A stretch of 36,148 bases of DNA from Solicoccozyma terricola (lineage: Eukaryota > Basidiomycota > Tremellomycetes > Filobasidiales > Piskurozymaceae): NCBI GenBank assembly GCA_001600875.1, contig BCLD01000003.1, positions 521,999 to 558,146 of the forward strand. The letters run 5' to 3'. Numbering within the stretch: position 1 is the first letter of the stretch; each line of letters opens with the position of its first letter. The translations under genes were made by a program, and so were the position numbers. The notes under the pieces are model-generated. The model was not told the DNA's origin. It saw nothing but the letters and a program-made list of their open reading frames with translations, and searched no databases. Shown piece after piece: positions 1 through 13,000 of this stretch.

Positions 1-78
1 CCCCCCGCCCCTCCTCCTCCTCATCTCATATCCAATCAACCGACAACAAAAATTAACACCCCTCACATTCAAACACAG

Positions 79-1568
79 TCTCTCAGTATATTCTCACTTT
101 GATTCAATCGGTTCAATCGGTTCAATAATCGGTACTTCAATATCCGCCTCATTCCTTTTCCTAATCGCAATAATCAACCTATATTTCCTCATACAAGCTT
201 TGAAATTTCGAAAAAGGATAAAAAAAGCAGAAGAGAGTGGAGAGTTGGTAGAGGATGTAGGGGTTCAAGGTGGTGGTATAATGATAAGGATGGTAGGGAG
301 ATTAATGAAAGTTATAGATAAACCATGGAAGGTATGATCGAAATCTTCCTCCTCCCCCCCCCCCCCCCCCCCCCCCCCCATGGGAATCACTAAAAGATGA
401 ATACATTACAGATGTACCCCATTGGAATACTCTTCGGATTTGGTGATTGGACTCACGCCGTCTATCTGATACTTTTTATAAACGCTGATTTGTTTTCTTT
501 CTCCCCGATATAGGGTTTGATACTGCCTCATCTATTGCTCTGTTAGCGATCTCTGCGATCGCTTCACGAGGGACGGGGGATGCTGCGATTTCAAGAGGGA
601 AGATAGTAGTGTTACCTGTGAGTTTTTAATCTTTGGCTTTTCGAGTCAAACGATCTGACTTTCGATCTTTCTTTGATTTTGGGGGTGGGGATAGCTCCTG
701 GTTCGTTGGATCGACCCATACGGATCGGTATATGCCAAATGAAGCTCATCCATATAACATTTTTGAACTTCTCCACTACCCCCAAACAGTTCACAGCCGG
801 AATGTCACTCGTAGACTCGCTCGATTCCATCTTCATGCTCTACGCGTATCTCGGCCCAGAAGCCTACCAATCGGTCAAATCAACGAATTGGAGGCTATTG
901 GAAAGGAAGAACCGGATTATCGATACTTTGGTGGTTGGAGAGATAGAACATGAGATGGTGAACATCTCTGAGGGAATAGCACAGGAAGAGCTCTCAGATA
1001 CGAATCCTCCGAAAAGGGAGAAGGTTGATGATACCAAGGACAATGTAACGATACCAGACAAGACCGCAGGCAACGAAGTAAACGATTCTCAAGCGTATGC
1101 GGGTGAAGAATCAGTGGATAGAGAACAAGCTGTTCAGCGGAAGACACAGGCGATGTCTGAGTTATCAATAGTTCTCATGGCGATGTCCATTGCTGTGGCT
1201 CTCAGGTGAGTAAGCAGTATCACGATGAGTCGTCCCGCACGTTGGCTAATGCGAGAGAGATAGTATATCCCTGATTGAGATAATCGGTATCATAGGAGAG
1301 CACTGTACGTCGTGCACAGCGGCGGCAGAAGCGGAAGATGGCGGTGGTTTGGCGGGTAGATGGTGGCGATTCTGGGCAAAGGTGGGAAGTCTTGACGCAC
1401 TGTCAAGGGTATAAGAGTACCCAGCTAACATCTGATCGGATTGAATAGGCCAATGATAATTCGGGAATCATTGGTGCGGGTATTGTAGGAGTTTTCGTAT
1501 TGCTCACACTAGGTTGGTATGTAGTCGCATTTCTGCATCGGAAACGAAGACGTTGGACAACAGTTTGA
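79..1568 (+). CDS. NIC1: NicO-family high-affinity nickel permease, 5' end outside window
   Basis: Polytopic membrane permease of the HoxN/NixA/Nic1 family. It imports Ni2+ (possibly Co2+); in related yeasts it feeds urease. Visible exons: about 79-331, 412-442, 514-617, 695-700, 790-1205, 1264-1381 and 1449-1568. The joined protein contains the family blocks GTSISASFLFLIAIINLYFL, KPWKMYPIGILFGFGFDTAS, LPLLFTAGMSLVDSLD and the late membrane segments SIVLMAMSIAVALRSISLIE and GIIGAGIVGVFVLLTLGW. It ends in a basic tail (HRKRRRWTTV). The signature HAVDADH helix and start codon must lie left of position 1. A loop of about 75 residues, acidic and rich in E, D and K (from about 900 to 1140), separates two membrane segments. 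The first visible acceptor (CAG at 76-78) is my choice; CAG at 83-85 is possible. All later junctions keep the frame. Family assignment is firm; substrate is inferred from the family. Confidence 0.88.
354..379 (+). repeat. C26 homopolymer in NIC1 intron
   Basis: Run of 26 C inside intron 332-411, sense strand of NIC1. The 3' splice site is about 30 nt further on. Confidence 0.95.
695..700 (+). other. NIC1: 6-nt microexon of NIC1 (CTCCTG, Leu-Leu)
   Basis: The exon ending at 617 stops after VVLP (phase 0) and the next clear exon starts at 790 with FTAGMSLVD (phase 0). NicO proteins read LPLLFxAGMSL here, so two residues are missing. CTCCTG at 695-700 encodes exactly Leu-Leu, is preceded by AG (693-694) and followed by GT (701-702). 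The flanking introns would be 77 and 89 nt, and a CTGAC branch-like site lies at 655-659. The donor GTTCGT is weak. Reading on from 695 without splicing reaches a stop soon after. Confidence 0.72.
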
Positions 1569-2181
1569 TTTGTATATGATGACATGTTATGAAAAGGCCG
1601 GGTGGGTTACGGACTTTCTCGACTTTCTCGTATAAGATCGAGCTCGAGGGACAGAGTCTCCAACAGCTTGCATGTGCAGCGAGCTGTTCATCTGCTACGA
1701 CTACTGGCCCCCAACGACATTCGGCATTATCCTCTTCATCCAGGTCGAGTCAGGGTCCATGGGCCGCCAGGCTAACCAGGCCTCGGAAGGGATCTTCTAA
1801 GGACAACATCAGGCAGGACACCCCCAACCAGACGAGGCCATCCAGCTTAGAGCATCTCCGTTGTCTATATCGAGATGCTTGATGTGACCATACCACCTCC
1901 AGGCTTTCCACATCACCGAGGAGAGACTGATAGGAAGGTCGAAAGATCTTTGGGGGAAAATCGCCGTGATGAAACCGAATGCTGAGAGGTCGTCACAGGC
2001 GATAGATGCTATATAAGTTGTACAAGTAGTAAATTTACAAAATGTAGTGTAGACGAACCAGCGTGCATGTCGAGTCGGACTGAGACTATAATCGTTATTG
2101 AGAAGAAACGTCGTGAAAAGGGTTCTTGAGGTGAGGTGAGGTGAGGTGAGGTGAGGTGAAGGCTGATTGCATTCGTAGACA
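1569..2181. other. Convergent intergenic region between NIC1 and STS1
   Basis: It holds the 3' flanks of two convergent genes. Open frames here (for example 1589-1882 + and 1809-2231 -) show no family match and no intron logic, so I do not call them. The only distinct element is the GTGAG pentamer array at 2126-2160. Confidence 0.6.
2126..2160 (+). repeat. GTGAG pentanucleotide tandem array
   Basis: Seven pentamer units: TTGAG, then five perfect GTGAG units, then GTGAA. GTGAG is also the commonest 5' splice donor in this window. Confidence 0.9.
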
Positions 2182-3717
2182 CTAGAGCTCCTCGTCCATG
2201 CTCTGATCCACTGGAGAGATCCTTCCACCATGTCTCCCTGTATCCGTATCCGCCTCTTCCGGGCCTCTAACCTCCATCTCCCTCCCTATCAACCACCCAA
2301 CCTCTCGAACCAACCTATTCCCAACATCCGCAACACCAGCTGCCAAAGTTATCGCAATCGCTGACGACCCATCGTCCACTTTAGACAACTCGTCGACGCT
2401 CTTGAACCATCCTTCTACAACTGACGCTGCGAACATCCCTCCTTGATGATTGACAATGTCGGAGACGTGCTGAATCCAAGAGCGCCAAGATTCCAGAACA
2501 GAGGCGATTAGAGAAGAGACACTGGGGAGAGGGGTGATACCGGATGGGAGGGACGAGATGAGGGTTGTTGCGATCAACTGAGTAAGAGACGATATGAATT
2601 GGTGAATGGATGTTGCATGCGGTGGATTGCTCGCGGAAGGTGAAAAGAATGGGAGGTATACCATGGCCTGTCGTATCATAAAATAAAAATCAAATCAAAG
2701 GTCAGATTCACCTTACATCGAAACCAACAGGCAAAGAAAGGCCAGACCCAAACCACTCCACTCCACTCCACTCACCGTTGCACAAAATTCATTGGTCGGT
2801 CCTCTTAATCGATTGAGAGCATACCCCTCCGACATCGCACCGGCATTACGACCCTGATCAAACGAACTCCTCCCAGCACCAAAGAGCCCACTACCGCTTC
2901 TGACCATACCCACACCCATACCCGCTCCAAGAGGTACGGCAGCGACCACCGCTCTAGCTTTAGCTTGCAAATCGTCCACGCAGAATTGGACATCGAGGGA
3001 GGGAACAAGGGAGAGAATTGACGACCGGAGCGTAGGTTGGGATTCTAGTAGAGAGAGGAGAATTTGAAGATGTGTCGTAGGTGGTAGAGATGCTATGCGA
3101 ATAAAGAAATGTTCGGGTGAGCGTGTGTTGGAAATCATTACACGGAGCAGAAAAACCCCACCTAGCAAGACTCCAACATCAACATCTTGATCGCCTACCT
3201 TTCCCGCATCCTCGCCGTGATCGACTGCAGCAGTTGGCCCTCCTTCCGTCCTCGTACCTCTAGCTCTCTTCACACCTTTACGTCCAACGATGACTCTCGC
3301 ACCTTCCAATCCATCCTCAGCCTCATCGAGTCTCCTTGATCCAGAATGTTCCTCGTACTCTGGTCTCCTTTTCTTACTCGTTCCGAATCCAGGAACGTAA
3401 GATGGTTGAGAGGTAACTTGACCGGATGATAAACCCGTCGAAGGACCTGCCTGAGCAGTCGATCCAAAGGATTGCTTGGTACCGCCCCAAGCGACCAAGA
3501 AAGGGTTTTGTTGAGGATGTTGTTGCGATGCTGGCGATGATGGCAATGCAGGCAACGCTGGCGATAGTGAGACATGAGCACCCCTAGCAGGTCCTCCAAA
3601 GGTATGTGATGCAGGTGTGGGTTGATGGAATCCGTGAGCGCCGGCGTTGAATGGAATGGGTGGACCGGAAGCGAAGAAGGAGTGGCGGGGAGGTTGTGGT
3701 GGATGAGGTGATGCCAT
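2182..3717 (-). CDS. STS1: Sts1/Cut8 tethering factor for nuclear proteasome
   Basis: Anchors proteasomes at the nucleus (Cut8/Sts1 family). Three exons: 3717-3162, 3092-2776 and 2667-2182, giving 452 aa. The N-terminal ~140 residues are a Pro/Ser/His/Gln-rich disordered arm, followed by a basic nuclear-localisation-like patch (TSKKRRPEYEE). The conserved helical core starts at SLPPTTHLQILLSLLESQP, continues through NRLRGPTNEFCATAMVYLPF (spanning intron 2) and ends with the segment around ESWRSWIQHVSDIVNHQGG. I chose the ATG at 3717 (AACC ATG GC) because an in-frame ATG at 3852 adds 45 unconserved residues. Intron 1 (3093-3161, 69 nt) has no in-frame stop, so retention would add 23 residues. 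Intron 2 (2668-2775) begins with four AGTGG-type repeats. The gene lies just downstream of RIM15 in the same orientation. Confidence 0.85.
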
Positions 3718-4021
3718 GGTTGTTCGATGACCCGGAGAAGCGTCAGCTCGGGGGCCTGCCAGCTGGTGGGAGTCGTGTTGGCGGATGTTGTGCCAGGGCG
3801 ACGACGGATGTTTGGAGTGATGTTGTTGAGTGCAGCCGACTCGGTCGACCATGAAGCGTCACTCCCTTCAGTAAAAAGTAAATAACCACGTCAACTAAAT
3901 ATTTTATCAACCTCGTTTTTTCTTCCAACGACGACTCTTTTTTGCTTTTCTTCCAAAATAATCCATTCATACTTGGAATGTCACACACAACACAACTACA
4001 AATACCCGTAACTTGTACTTC
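3718..4021. other. Short region between RIM15 3' end and STS1 start
   Basis: Both neighbours are on the minus strand, so about 300 bp must hold the RIM15 3' UTR and the STS1 promoter and leader. I see T-rich stretches (on the plus strand near 3905-3950) but no clear TATA box or other motif. Confidence 0.5.
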
Positions 4022-7000
4022 TCACATCGCTTGCAGCTTCGCGCTCGCCGTCATTGTCCTCGTTCGATCATGCGGATCCACCCCGTCCGCAGCAGTAGAC
4101 CCAAGCACAAATCCCAGCTTCGCAAGGCAGGCGATGAGCTCCGATTTAACCAGTGGTTTGGATAGAATGGCAGAAAAAATGGTACCAGCTCCAAGGTTGG
4201 CTTGTTTCAGTTCATATGATGTAACAGCGATCACTGCGTGGGTAGATGGTGATCAGCTCCGCGGTATCGCTTCAGAGAGGAATGTATCTTTGAAAAAACT
4301 CACTCGGTGTCTCGACGTTGACATTCTGCGTTGATCGGACCATCCTAGCCACTTCTTCGCCGGTGACATTTGGCATCATGAGATCCAATATGATAACGTC
4401 GAAGCCTGATGAATCCCCAAGCTCATAAAGTCAGCGACTTGTCTCTGTACAAATACATGCATCTATCTCCCACTCACGAATATCAGCCATCGCAGCAGCA
4501 AGAGCTTCCGCTCCATCATTGACGCTAACACAACGGCATCCCATCCGAGTCAAAAGAGTGTCCAGAATCTGTCCCGCCGAGCATGATCAGCAACCCCCAG
4601 AATAGGAACAGCCTCGACCACCATCCCCTCCACTCACCTTCTGCGAAATCGGATTATCCTCAGCAATCAAAACATCCACTCCTCTTTGCGCAAACGCGTG
4701 ACTATCGGCAATCTGCTTCTGATATTGTGACACCGATTCGCTTGCCACTGGAATCGATGGCAGAATCTCCATCCTTTCTCGATCATCTTCGTTGACAGAA
4801 GCACTAGTCGCGCGCCCAGGAGCAGAGTTCCGACGTAAGCCATCTCCACCATACTCGGTCGATTTGACCCGCTCGAGAGGGTTTTGCTCTGATGGTCTAC
4901 GGAGTAGAGGTACACCGATGCCGACGGGAGTCACTGGTGTGGAACTGCCTCGGGAAGGGGTGGAAGCTGATGAAGATGTCGACGTAGTAGGTGATAATGG
5001 AACCATCTGATAAAATCGAGGGTGTGTTCGTTAGCTTTATAATGCAAATAACTCGATCAAACCTCCACTCACATCTGATGTGGATCCTCTTGGCTTCGGG
5101 CTCATCTTTGCAACCACACTCAGTCGACGATCCCTGGGAAGAGGTTGAGCTATCGGTGCCATCTGATCCGTTCGCAACTTTCTAATCACGTCGTCATTGG
5201 CTTGCTTCAGCTCGCCCAAATTCTTGTATGTGAAGGGCCCAAAGTCATCCGGAACGTTATGTTCGTGATCCGACGAATCGAGCGTAGTCTTTGAAACGGA
5301 TGTCAAGCTGGTTTTCGTCAGTCTACCAGCATCTCCCGCGTGCTCGTCGTTGAAGACTTGATGCTTGGCACCACGAGCGTCAAAGTAATCGGTTGACTCG
5401 GGATCGGTAATGTTGGGAACGAAATTCGCCTCGGTGGTCATAATGCTGTTCCAATCCAGTCCCGCAAACCACGCGTGGGCCTTGACTTCGGAAGCTCCAC
5501 GTGAACCAAGCCGTTGCTTGGGATCCATGCACATCAATCGCTCCATGAGGTCACGAGCTTCTGGTGAAATCTCAAGCTCTCCTTCATGCCAGTCGACACG
5601 ACGGGAGATGATGTTGTCAAAGACCTTCTCAGGTGTATCGGCGTGGAAAGGAGGAAAGGCGTAGAGGAACTCGTACATGACCGCACCGAGAGCCCACTGG
5701 TATAGGGTAATGATTGCGTCAGTCGGGCGTCCAACTACCCCCCAAATCATCCCAGATCAACTCACCCAGTCGACCGCGCAGTCATCAGAGCCGATACCAA
5801 GGACTGTATGAAAAAAAATAAGCTGCCGTTAGCGGGTCTCATGCCAACCTCGAAGACGGGAGCACGCACTGCTCTCTGGGCACAAGTAATCAGGAGTGCC
5901 GACAAACTTGGGCATGTCGCGATTCTTGCTATCTCCAGCCTCCTGCTTCTGACTAGGTTTATGGATGCTTCCAGCCATCATCAAAGATGACTGCCTGCTG
6001 AATGAGGAAGGTCTGCGAGAACCACGCGAGATGGGGTCCAAGACGCTTTCTGACCCACTCGAATCGTCAGCGGAGCCAGCGTCGGTAAGTCGAGCGCTGA
6101 AATACGACGAGATGCTATTGGCAGCGGTAGGAAGAAGCGCATCCGGCGTTGACAGTGGAGAGTCACCAGACATCACCGAGGACGAGTGGAGGGAGTCAGA
6201 CCTGCTAGTGCCTTGCAGTCGTCGCAGGCTGGTGCCGCGGAGAACAGCGGGTCGAGGTCCACCGATTTGTCGATTCAGCAATCCGATCTTGGAAAGACCA
6301 AAGTCAGTGAGCTTGAGATGACCATGTGAATCAATCAGCAAGTTGTCCGGTTTGAGGTCTCTGTCGGCAGGACACCTTTCCATTCAGCACTTGGTCAATC
6401 ACCGCCCCCTGGTCTTACTCACCGGTGCACAATTCCCCGACTATGTAGATATTCCAAACCCAACACGACCTCGGCGATATACTTTCGCGTCCAGTCTTCG
6501 GGTAACCCCCCTAGAGTCTTGATGAGAGCAGCGCAATCTCCGCCATTCAAGTATTCCATCACGAGGTAAAGATATTCCTTGTTCTGGAATGAGAAGAACA
6601 GCTTCGCTACGTATGGCGAGCTTGCTTGATCCATCAGAATGGTGCGTTCAGCTTTTACGTTGGTTATCTGATTCTTTGCAATCATGTCCGACTTCTTCAA
6701 AGCCTTGATCGCGAAATAGTCCCCGGTGGTATGCTTCTTCGCAAGATACACCGAACCGAAGGCACCCTTGCTGATCGGCTTGATGATGTCGAAATCTTTG
6801 ATGGAGGTTGCCGCGGCACGCGATGGCGGAACGACGGAGGGAATACGTGGAGACAGCGGCGCGTTCATGAAAGGTCTGACAAAGGAACCTTTGCGCCGAT
6901 GACCGACTGCTGACGACATTGAAGGACTGCGGGGAATTGACGGTGTTGACTGAGGTTTGATAGGCTCGGAAATCATGGTCGTCGTTGAGAGGGCAGTCAG

Positions 7001-10000
7001 AGGAGGCTCCTCGTCCCGGGGCGTGTTCAATGCGGACGTGGGATGCAACGATGCCGCCGAATGAGAGCCTTGGGTTACCGGCAATTTGGCTAGCTCGACG
7101 ACATGGCGGGGCGCGGGAGTGACGCTGTGATCTGTCTTATGTCCCTCCTCGGAGCCTGGATCGCTGCCGGTGCCAGACCCGCTGCCGTCCTCCGCCAGCG
7201 AGATCATACGATCCACCTTATCCTCCCATTCTTGCCTGACCCTCTCCGCGTACAAAATTGTGTTGCGCATGCGATTGACTACGGTCTGCTTTTGGCGAAC
7301 TAATTCATTGATGTGTCGGAATATGCTCGTGAGTGCCGCATCGTCGGTATCTGGTCGTATCCAACGACTGATCAACAGCAGTTTATCTTCGGAGTTTGGT
7401 GACAACAACCTTTGATATTGAATCGGAATATCCGCGGCGTCTTCTCGAACACTTGGTGTTGAGATTTGGTGGGCTGCCCTAAGGATTTCGATGGCCTGTT
7501 CCAAGAAATCGTGCTGGATCCTGCGCACTGCAACAAATAGGGGTCCTGGCGACCCGGTGCTGGTGCGAGGGATGGGACAAACCAACATGCCGTCGTAGAG
7601 GACCGGAGACGACGGATGCGGTTCGTCAAGAGCGGCACTTATGCGTCGGACCTCTGTAATCATCTCCGCCAGCTTGTCATTGGCATTGATCATATCCGCC
7701 TCCAAACGATGCACCTCATTGCAGGTCTCGTTGTGCTTCTCAAAGAACCAGGCCGGTACGTCTCGTTCACAGATTCGGCATAGCACAGCCTGCATGGAAA
7801 GGATGGGACCCGATGGGAAGGGTGAGATCGGACCGAGAGGACTTTGCAAGTTGCCATCACGACCGATCGTAGGGTGCCGGTTCGATTTGTTGCTCGAATC
7901 CACCTTGGGCAATTCGGTAGGCTTGACAGGTTTGACCACCCACATTGTGTGCGATGGCGAACCGGTATCACGATCACGCATCAGCATTCCCACGCCCTCG
8001 AACTCGATGTACGTCGGTCCCGGTTCACGACCTAACTCCTCATCTTCGCTGGAGCTCTGCGTCTGCAGCAGGCGGAATCGAGCTTGCGCCGTCTGGCTGT
8101 CATCCTCTTCCAGGTGTCGACTTGCATCCGCGAGAATGGAGACGTCGGCAGGAGCGAGCCACGTTGAAATTGGGGATCCGCAAGCTTCTTCGGCATCGGT
8201 CCTGTGAGCGAACAAACCAGTCAGTTGCAAATAGCGGGAGGAGATCACAAAATTCACCCACCCTAGAACTTCCTCCCAAGCGGGATTTACCCACTCGATG
8301 ATTTCGCCACCCAAACTCAGTTCGAGCACAATATTGACACTTTTCGCATGCTCTGCTTGCATTTGGAGATCATCCAGCGGTTGACTTCGAGGCGTTGAGA
8401 CCACGGCGCTTGCGGAATCTGTTCCTGGAGCGATACGTTGAGGTGAAAAAGTCCGCCCATGGAGAGACGACGGTGAACTAATCATGCCCGACGCATTGGG
8501 GATCGCCGAACCAGAGACGTGACGCGATCCTTCTACACTGCCACTCTCTCGCGCAGGTTTCATGACAAAGGTCAATGGTTCGTGAGCCTGTGCTTCGTCG
8601 CCAAAATTCCAGAAGATACTTTCTGCTTCCCACCATTCTACCACTCGACTGAGGCTCGCGACCGCCAGCAGAAGACGGACGAACCACTCTCGCCCGGGCC
8701 ACGAGGGATGGTCATCCCAATTGGTCCCCAGCTCTCTCGCCTTGGCAACGAAATCGCGACAGGAGGCAGGTTTGGCGATGAACGTGTTTACGCTGATTTC
8801 TTGAACGTCGGTCGCGAGTGTGATGATGTCTTGCAAAACGGGCAATAAACCATCCATTGAATCGGCCGTATCATCCGTGAAGCCGAAGGCGCCCGTGTTT
8901 GGCGGGTTGGGTCGACCAGGCATAGGGCTGCGAGATCGTGACGTGGATCTCGACGAGGCCGCGGAATTGGCGTTTCGGTCCCTGGAAGATCTGACAGGTC
9001 TGCTGAGATGGTAGCCGGCCTCTTGTGATCTTGCAGTTCTCGCTAGGGCGGTACTGAGCCTTCTACCCGGGGAAGTTGGGGCGAGGGAGCGGTTGAGCAG
9101 ATCCTTGCGCTTGACCGGACTAGCTGCGAGCGAGATCGAGCTTCTGCGAGAGACAGACATGTCTCTGAGAGGTAGTGGGATAGGCTTTGCTAGTGCTGCA
9201 GAATTGCGGAAATGTGCTTTATCAGCCGCAAATACAGGCAGGCTCATACTCGGTCTGAACTCACATGGCCCCAATTGTCGGCCGTCCGAATCTGACTCTT
9301 GATCATCCTCAGTCTGTTCTGCAGACCACGGATGAAACGGGATATCATTCAAGGCGTCACTTTCGTCGTCCATTGGCGTCTGGCCCGACTGCGACTGATG
9401 GAGATGAGTCTCAACGAAGAATGTGATGTCACCAACTATCCTGCTAAGCTGTTCGTCGCAGGCATTTTTGGCAGCAGCGAGACGACGAGCGACGTGTTGG
9501 CGTGCAGATGCCTGCGCAAGTTCGGCAGAAGTGGTTGACTCTATCTTAGCCCCTTCCGACATGGCCTTGGCGTCGGCATTCAGGATGTTGAGTGGTGATG
9601 GCGTCTCAAGCTCGCCGGGTGTCATCACCGTGTTGCTGTGATTGTAAGACGAGTTACGAGACGAACTGCTGTCCTGTGGTCGCGAAGATGATGTCGATGC
9701 ACCAGACACTATTGGTCGAGTCTCAGAAGGCATCCGAGCTTGTTGCAATTGCTGAAGGCGGTGCGGCATTTGTAGGACTTGGGGTTCCAGCTTGAGAGAC
9801 AAAGGCGGTTGATTTCGCCGTGTTTCCAGGCCGCTTGCTGAACGAGTGTGAGCTGGCAACTCAGCGTTTGTAAATGCTCCAGCCGGCAACGCTGTTGAGC
9901 CAAGCTTTGTTGCTGACGGCGTTCGAGCATCGTCTATGACGGCCGAAGGTGCCAGCTGGGGTTGTTGAGCTTCATTGCGACTAGATTTCAACTCGGCATG

Positions 10001-13000
10001 CGAGGTGATGGCTCGGAGCATGTGTGACGGCCGCTTTCTAGATACTGGTGACCCGCTCGGATCATTGCCCGTGATACTTCCACGTCGAGAAGATGGAGCT
10101 GATGGCGTTTTAGCTGGAGAGCGACCTTTCGTTAGACGTTCTGGCTTGCCGCCCATGGATGGAGACCCAAGGTGATCTTGGAACGGCGACCCCTGCATCG
10201 GTCCGAAGTTGCTCTTGACTGCAGACCACCATCCTTCCATCTTCTTCGCCAAGTTCTTCCTCTTCTTGTGGGGCTGCGGTTGCGAAGTAGTCGAGCTGTT
10301 TGAGATGGATTTGAGAGACGCGGCGTATGATGGCTGCCGTTGCCTTTCGCCCAACAGTCCAGGCAACTTCTTGTACGTTGAGGGTGAAGATTGAGGCGAT
10401 TTGTCAGACAGCATCGATTGGCTCCGTGGTCGAGGAGGCCTGGGGGTGTCATCGGGAGAAGGAGGTCGCGTTCTTGAGAGAGGGCTGTCAGAGTTGGACG
10501 TGTCTTCTGAAGGCGGGAATGGAACGGCCGCTCCAGACTTTGATGATGATGTCGCTGGATCGGTTTCTAGATCTCCGGTATCCTTCGAGTTGCCTGACTT
10601 GGTTTCCGCAACGGCTTGAGCTCGTATCTTGGCCTCCTTGAGCGATTTATATTCATCCAACCAGTCAACCCACTCGACGCCAGCCACCGGGCCAGACGTG
10701 CTATGTTCTCTTTCCATTCCGATAGACATGGCGTTGGCGAGCCGAAACCCCAAGCCAGCTGGGTCGACGTCATCGTTGAGGTTGAGTGCCATTCCAGGAA
10801 AGGCAGACGGTGGAAGTGTGGATGTTCGCGCCAGATGCGCAACAGCTGAAGTTGTGGTGTGGTCATCATGCTCCATGGGATTGACTTTGTCGTCGGATGT
10901 CCATGGAGTGGTCGTGAGATCGGTGGCTGACATCGCTGCCCCGGTGTTGCTACTTTTCCTTCCCATCGGATAGCTGAATGCTGTTTCTGGTGTCAATGTG
11001 CCAGCCCCCTGGCCGGCAAAGCCAGGCCGCCACCTCTGCATCTTGGCCTTTCGGCTTTGCACGATCATGTTGGCATGTCGAGATGCATCGATGTCAGCCG
11101 CATAATCCAGGTCGATCGTTTGGCCTGACAATTGACGCGTGTGATCGGACCGCGAAGGTCGGTCTCCAGAAATGGAAGTAACGCGTCCTAGGCGAAGGTC
11201 AGAATGCGTCCAGCCTACCCCGAGACCTGGGACACTCGATACTCGATTTTTTGGCGCTGGTAATCGGGACGGATCGGCAGAGAGGAACCCATCGGCGGTT
11301 AAGGATGTTGATTGAAGGGCAGCCGGTGGTGGTGGAGGCGGAAGCATTAGATTCTCCGCTGTGAACGAGGTGTCCGTTCCCAGCGATTCGTGTACCGAGG
11401 TCCGCAATGAAGAATATCGATGAAGTGGTGGAGGCATCGAGGACCTGACCGCAGCGTTATCGAAAGCACTTGGAGGCGGTAGAGACGGCCGCTGCCGCAC
11501 TGGTGATCGACTCAGAAGACGATTGAGCTGAAGAGACTCGACGTCAGAGTTCCGACGAGAGGAAGTTGTATCGTAACGGAGAGTCCCTGATCCTGGAGTT
11601 CCAGCCAATTGCGGCTCGTCGCTGGCTTCCAAGCTACTTGGAATTTCCTCCGGAGTGACGTTTCTCGTGGCCGCTGGAGTTGCTGGCGCCTTGCCCGGTC
11701 GCATGCCGTCTCTCGACCTGGGCCTATTCAGCGAGGGAGGACCGAAGAGGACGGTAGAGCCATCAGGAGCGAGTGTATTGGATGATGATGTCTTGATGAT
11801 CTCCGTAGCCAATCGTACGCTCGTCGGCACACGATTCAGCCGCAATGACGAATTCTGGCTCATTGACGATGACTCGCCACCGAGGGAAAGATCACCATTA
11901 AAGGGACTTGTTGATTCCGAGGATGATGTACCCCACGGGGATGGGAGAGGATTGAGTGGTGATATGGTTGAAACCGGAACCACAGGGATCGAAATACTAC
12001 CTGCAATGCCTGATCTCCCAGGATGAGCGATCGACATCCGGCGGTAATCCATCGGTGCAGGTTGCAAGAATTCAGAGTGTCGTCTTGATCTTGGTGAGCT
12101 GTGAGTGGGCGAGCGTGGGCGTGGGCGTGGGCGTGGGCGTGGGCGTGGGCGTGGGCGTGGTGGCCAGGTTTGTCAGTATACAACGAGGGGCCGCGCGCAA
12201 ACATGGGTGGAATGGGTTATGTCCCAACTCACCTCGGCGGACCTAATGAAGATGATACAGCACTTCTAGCCATAAAGTCATCCGCCTCTGGTAAACTTTC
12301 CAACCCACTTGAACCAATCTGAGCTTTTTCCTTGCCCTTTCCTTTCCCCTTGACTTCTCCGAAATCAAACGTTGCATCTATTCCCGCTCTATCCGGACTC
12401 GTCGGTTGACTCTGAGTTTGAGTTTGTCTTTCCTCTTCGTATTCCACGTTACCGGTCGGTTCAAGACCAAGTAGACTTCCTCGTTCTCGTTGTCTTGTTC
12501 CACTGCCGCTACCACTACCGACGTCCATCGTATTCCGCTGTCTCCATCCAAAAACACTTCTCCCAGCCAAAGCAGAGTTAAAACTACCACTTCGTAAACG
12601 AGGTGAAAGATTATGTATTGTTGCAGATAATCTCGGAGGTGATGGTGATGCTCTCGCTGAAAGATCAGTAACTTCAGTCCTAGTTGTTCCTGTTCCTAAA
12701 CTTCCCGCACTAGAACCACTTGATGATTTCTTTTTCCGTTTAAAGTTTGAATCATCTGGTGGTGGAGTTGAGAATGTTGGAGTTGAAGAACGAGAACGAG
12801 ATGATACGGTTGGACGTGAACCTGGACTTGATTGTTGTTGTTGTGATGTTGAAATCGGCTTTTGTCCCGATTCCAACCCCGCACCAGCAAAACTACCACC
12901 TATCAACGAAACAGGACTAGTTGTCGGTCTCAACGACGGTGATCCAAGTGTAAACACTCTTTTCTCCTTTGGTTTCGGACTACTCCCACTCATCGTCGTC

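Noticed and set aside
3717..3852. Upstream in-frame ATG for STS1 at 3852
   Set aside because: It adds 45 residues of His/Ser/Pro-rich sequence unlike the family; the ATG at 3717 has a better context.
11860..12322. Val-Gly, Ala-Trp and His-Ala repeat frames on both strands
   Set aside because: All come from translating the GTGGGC hexamer array in RIM15 intron 1.
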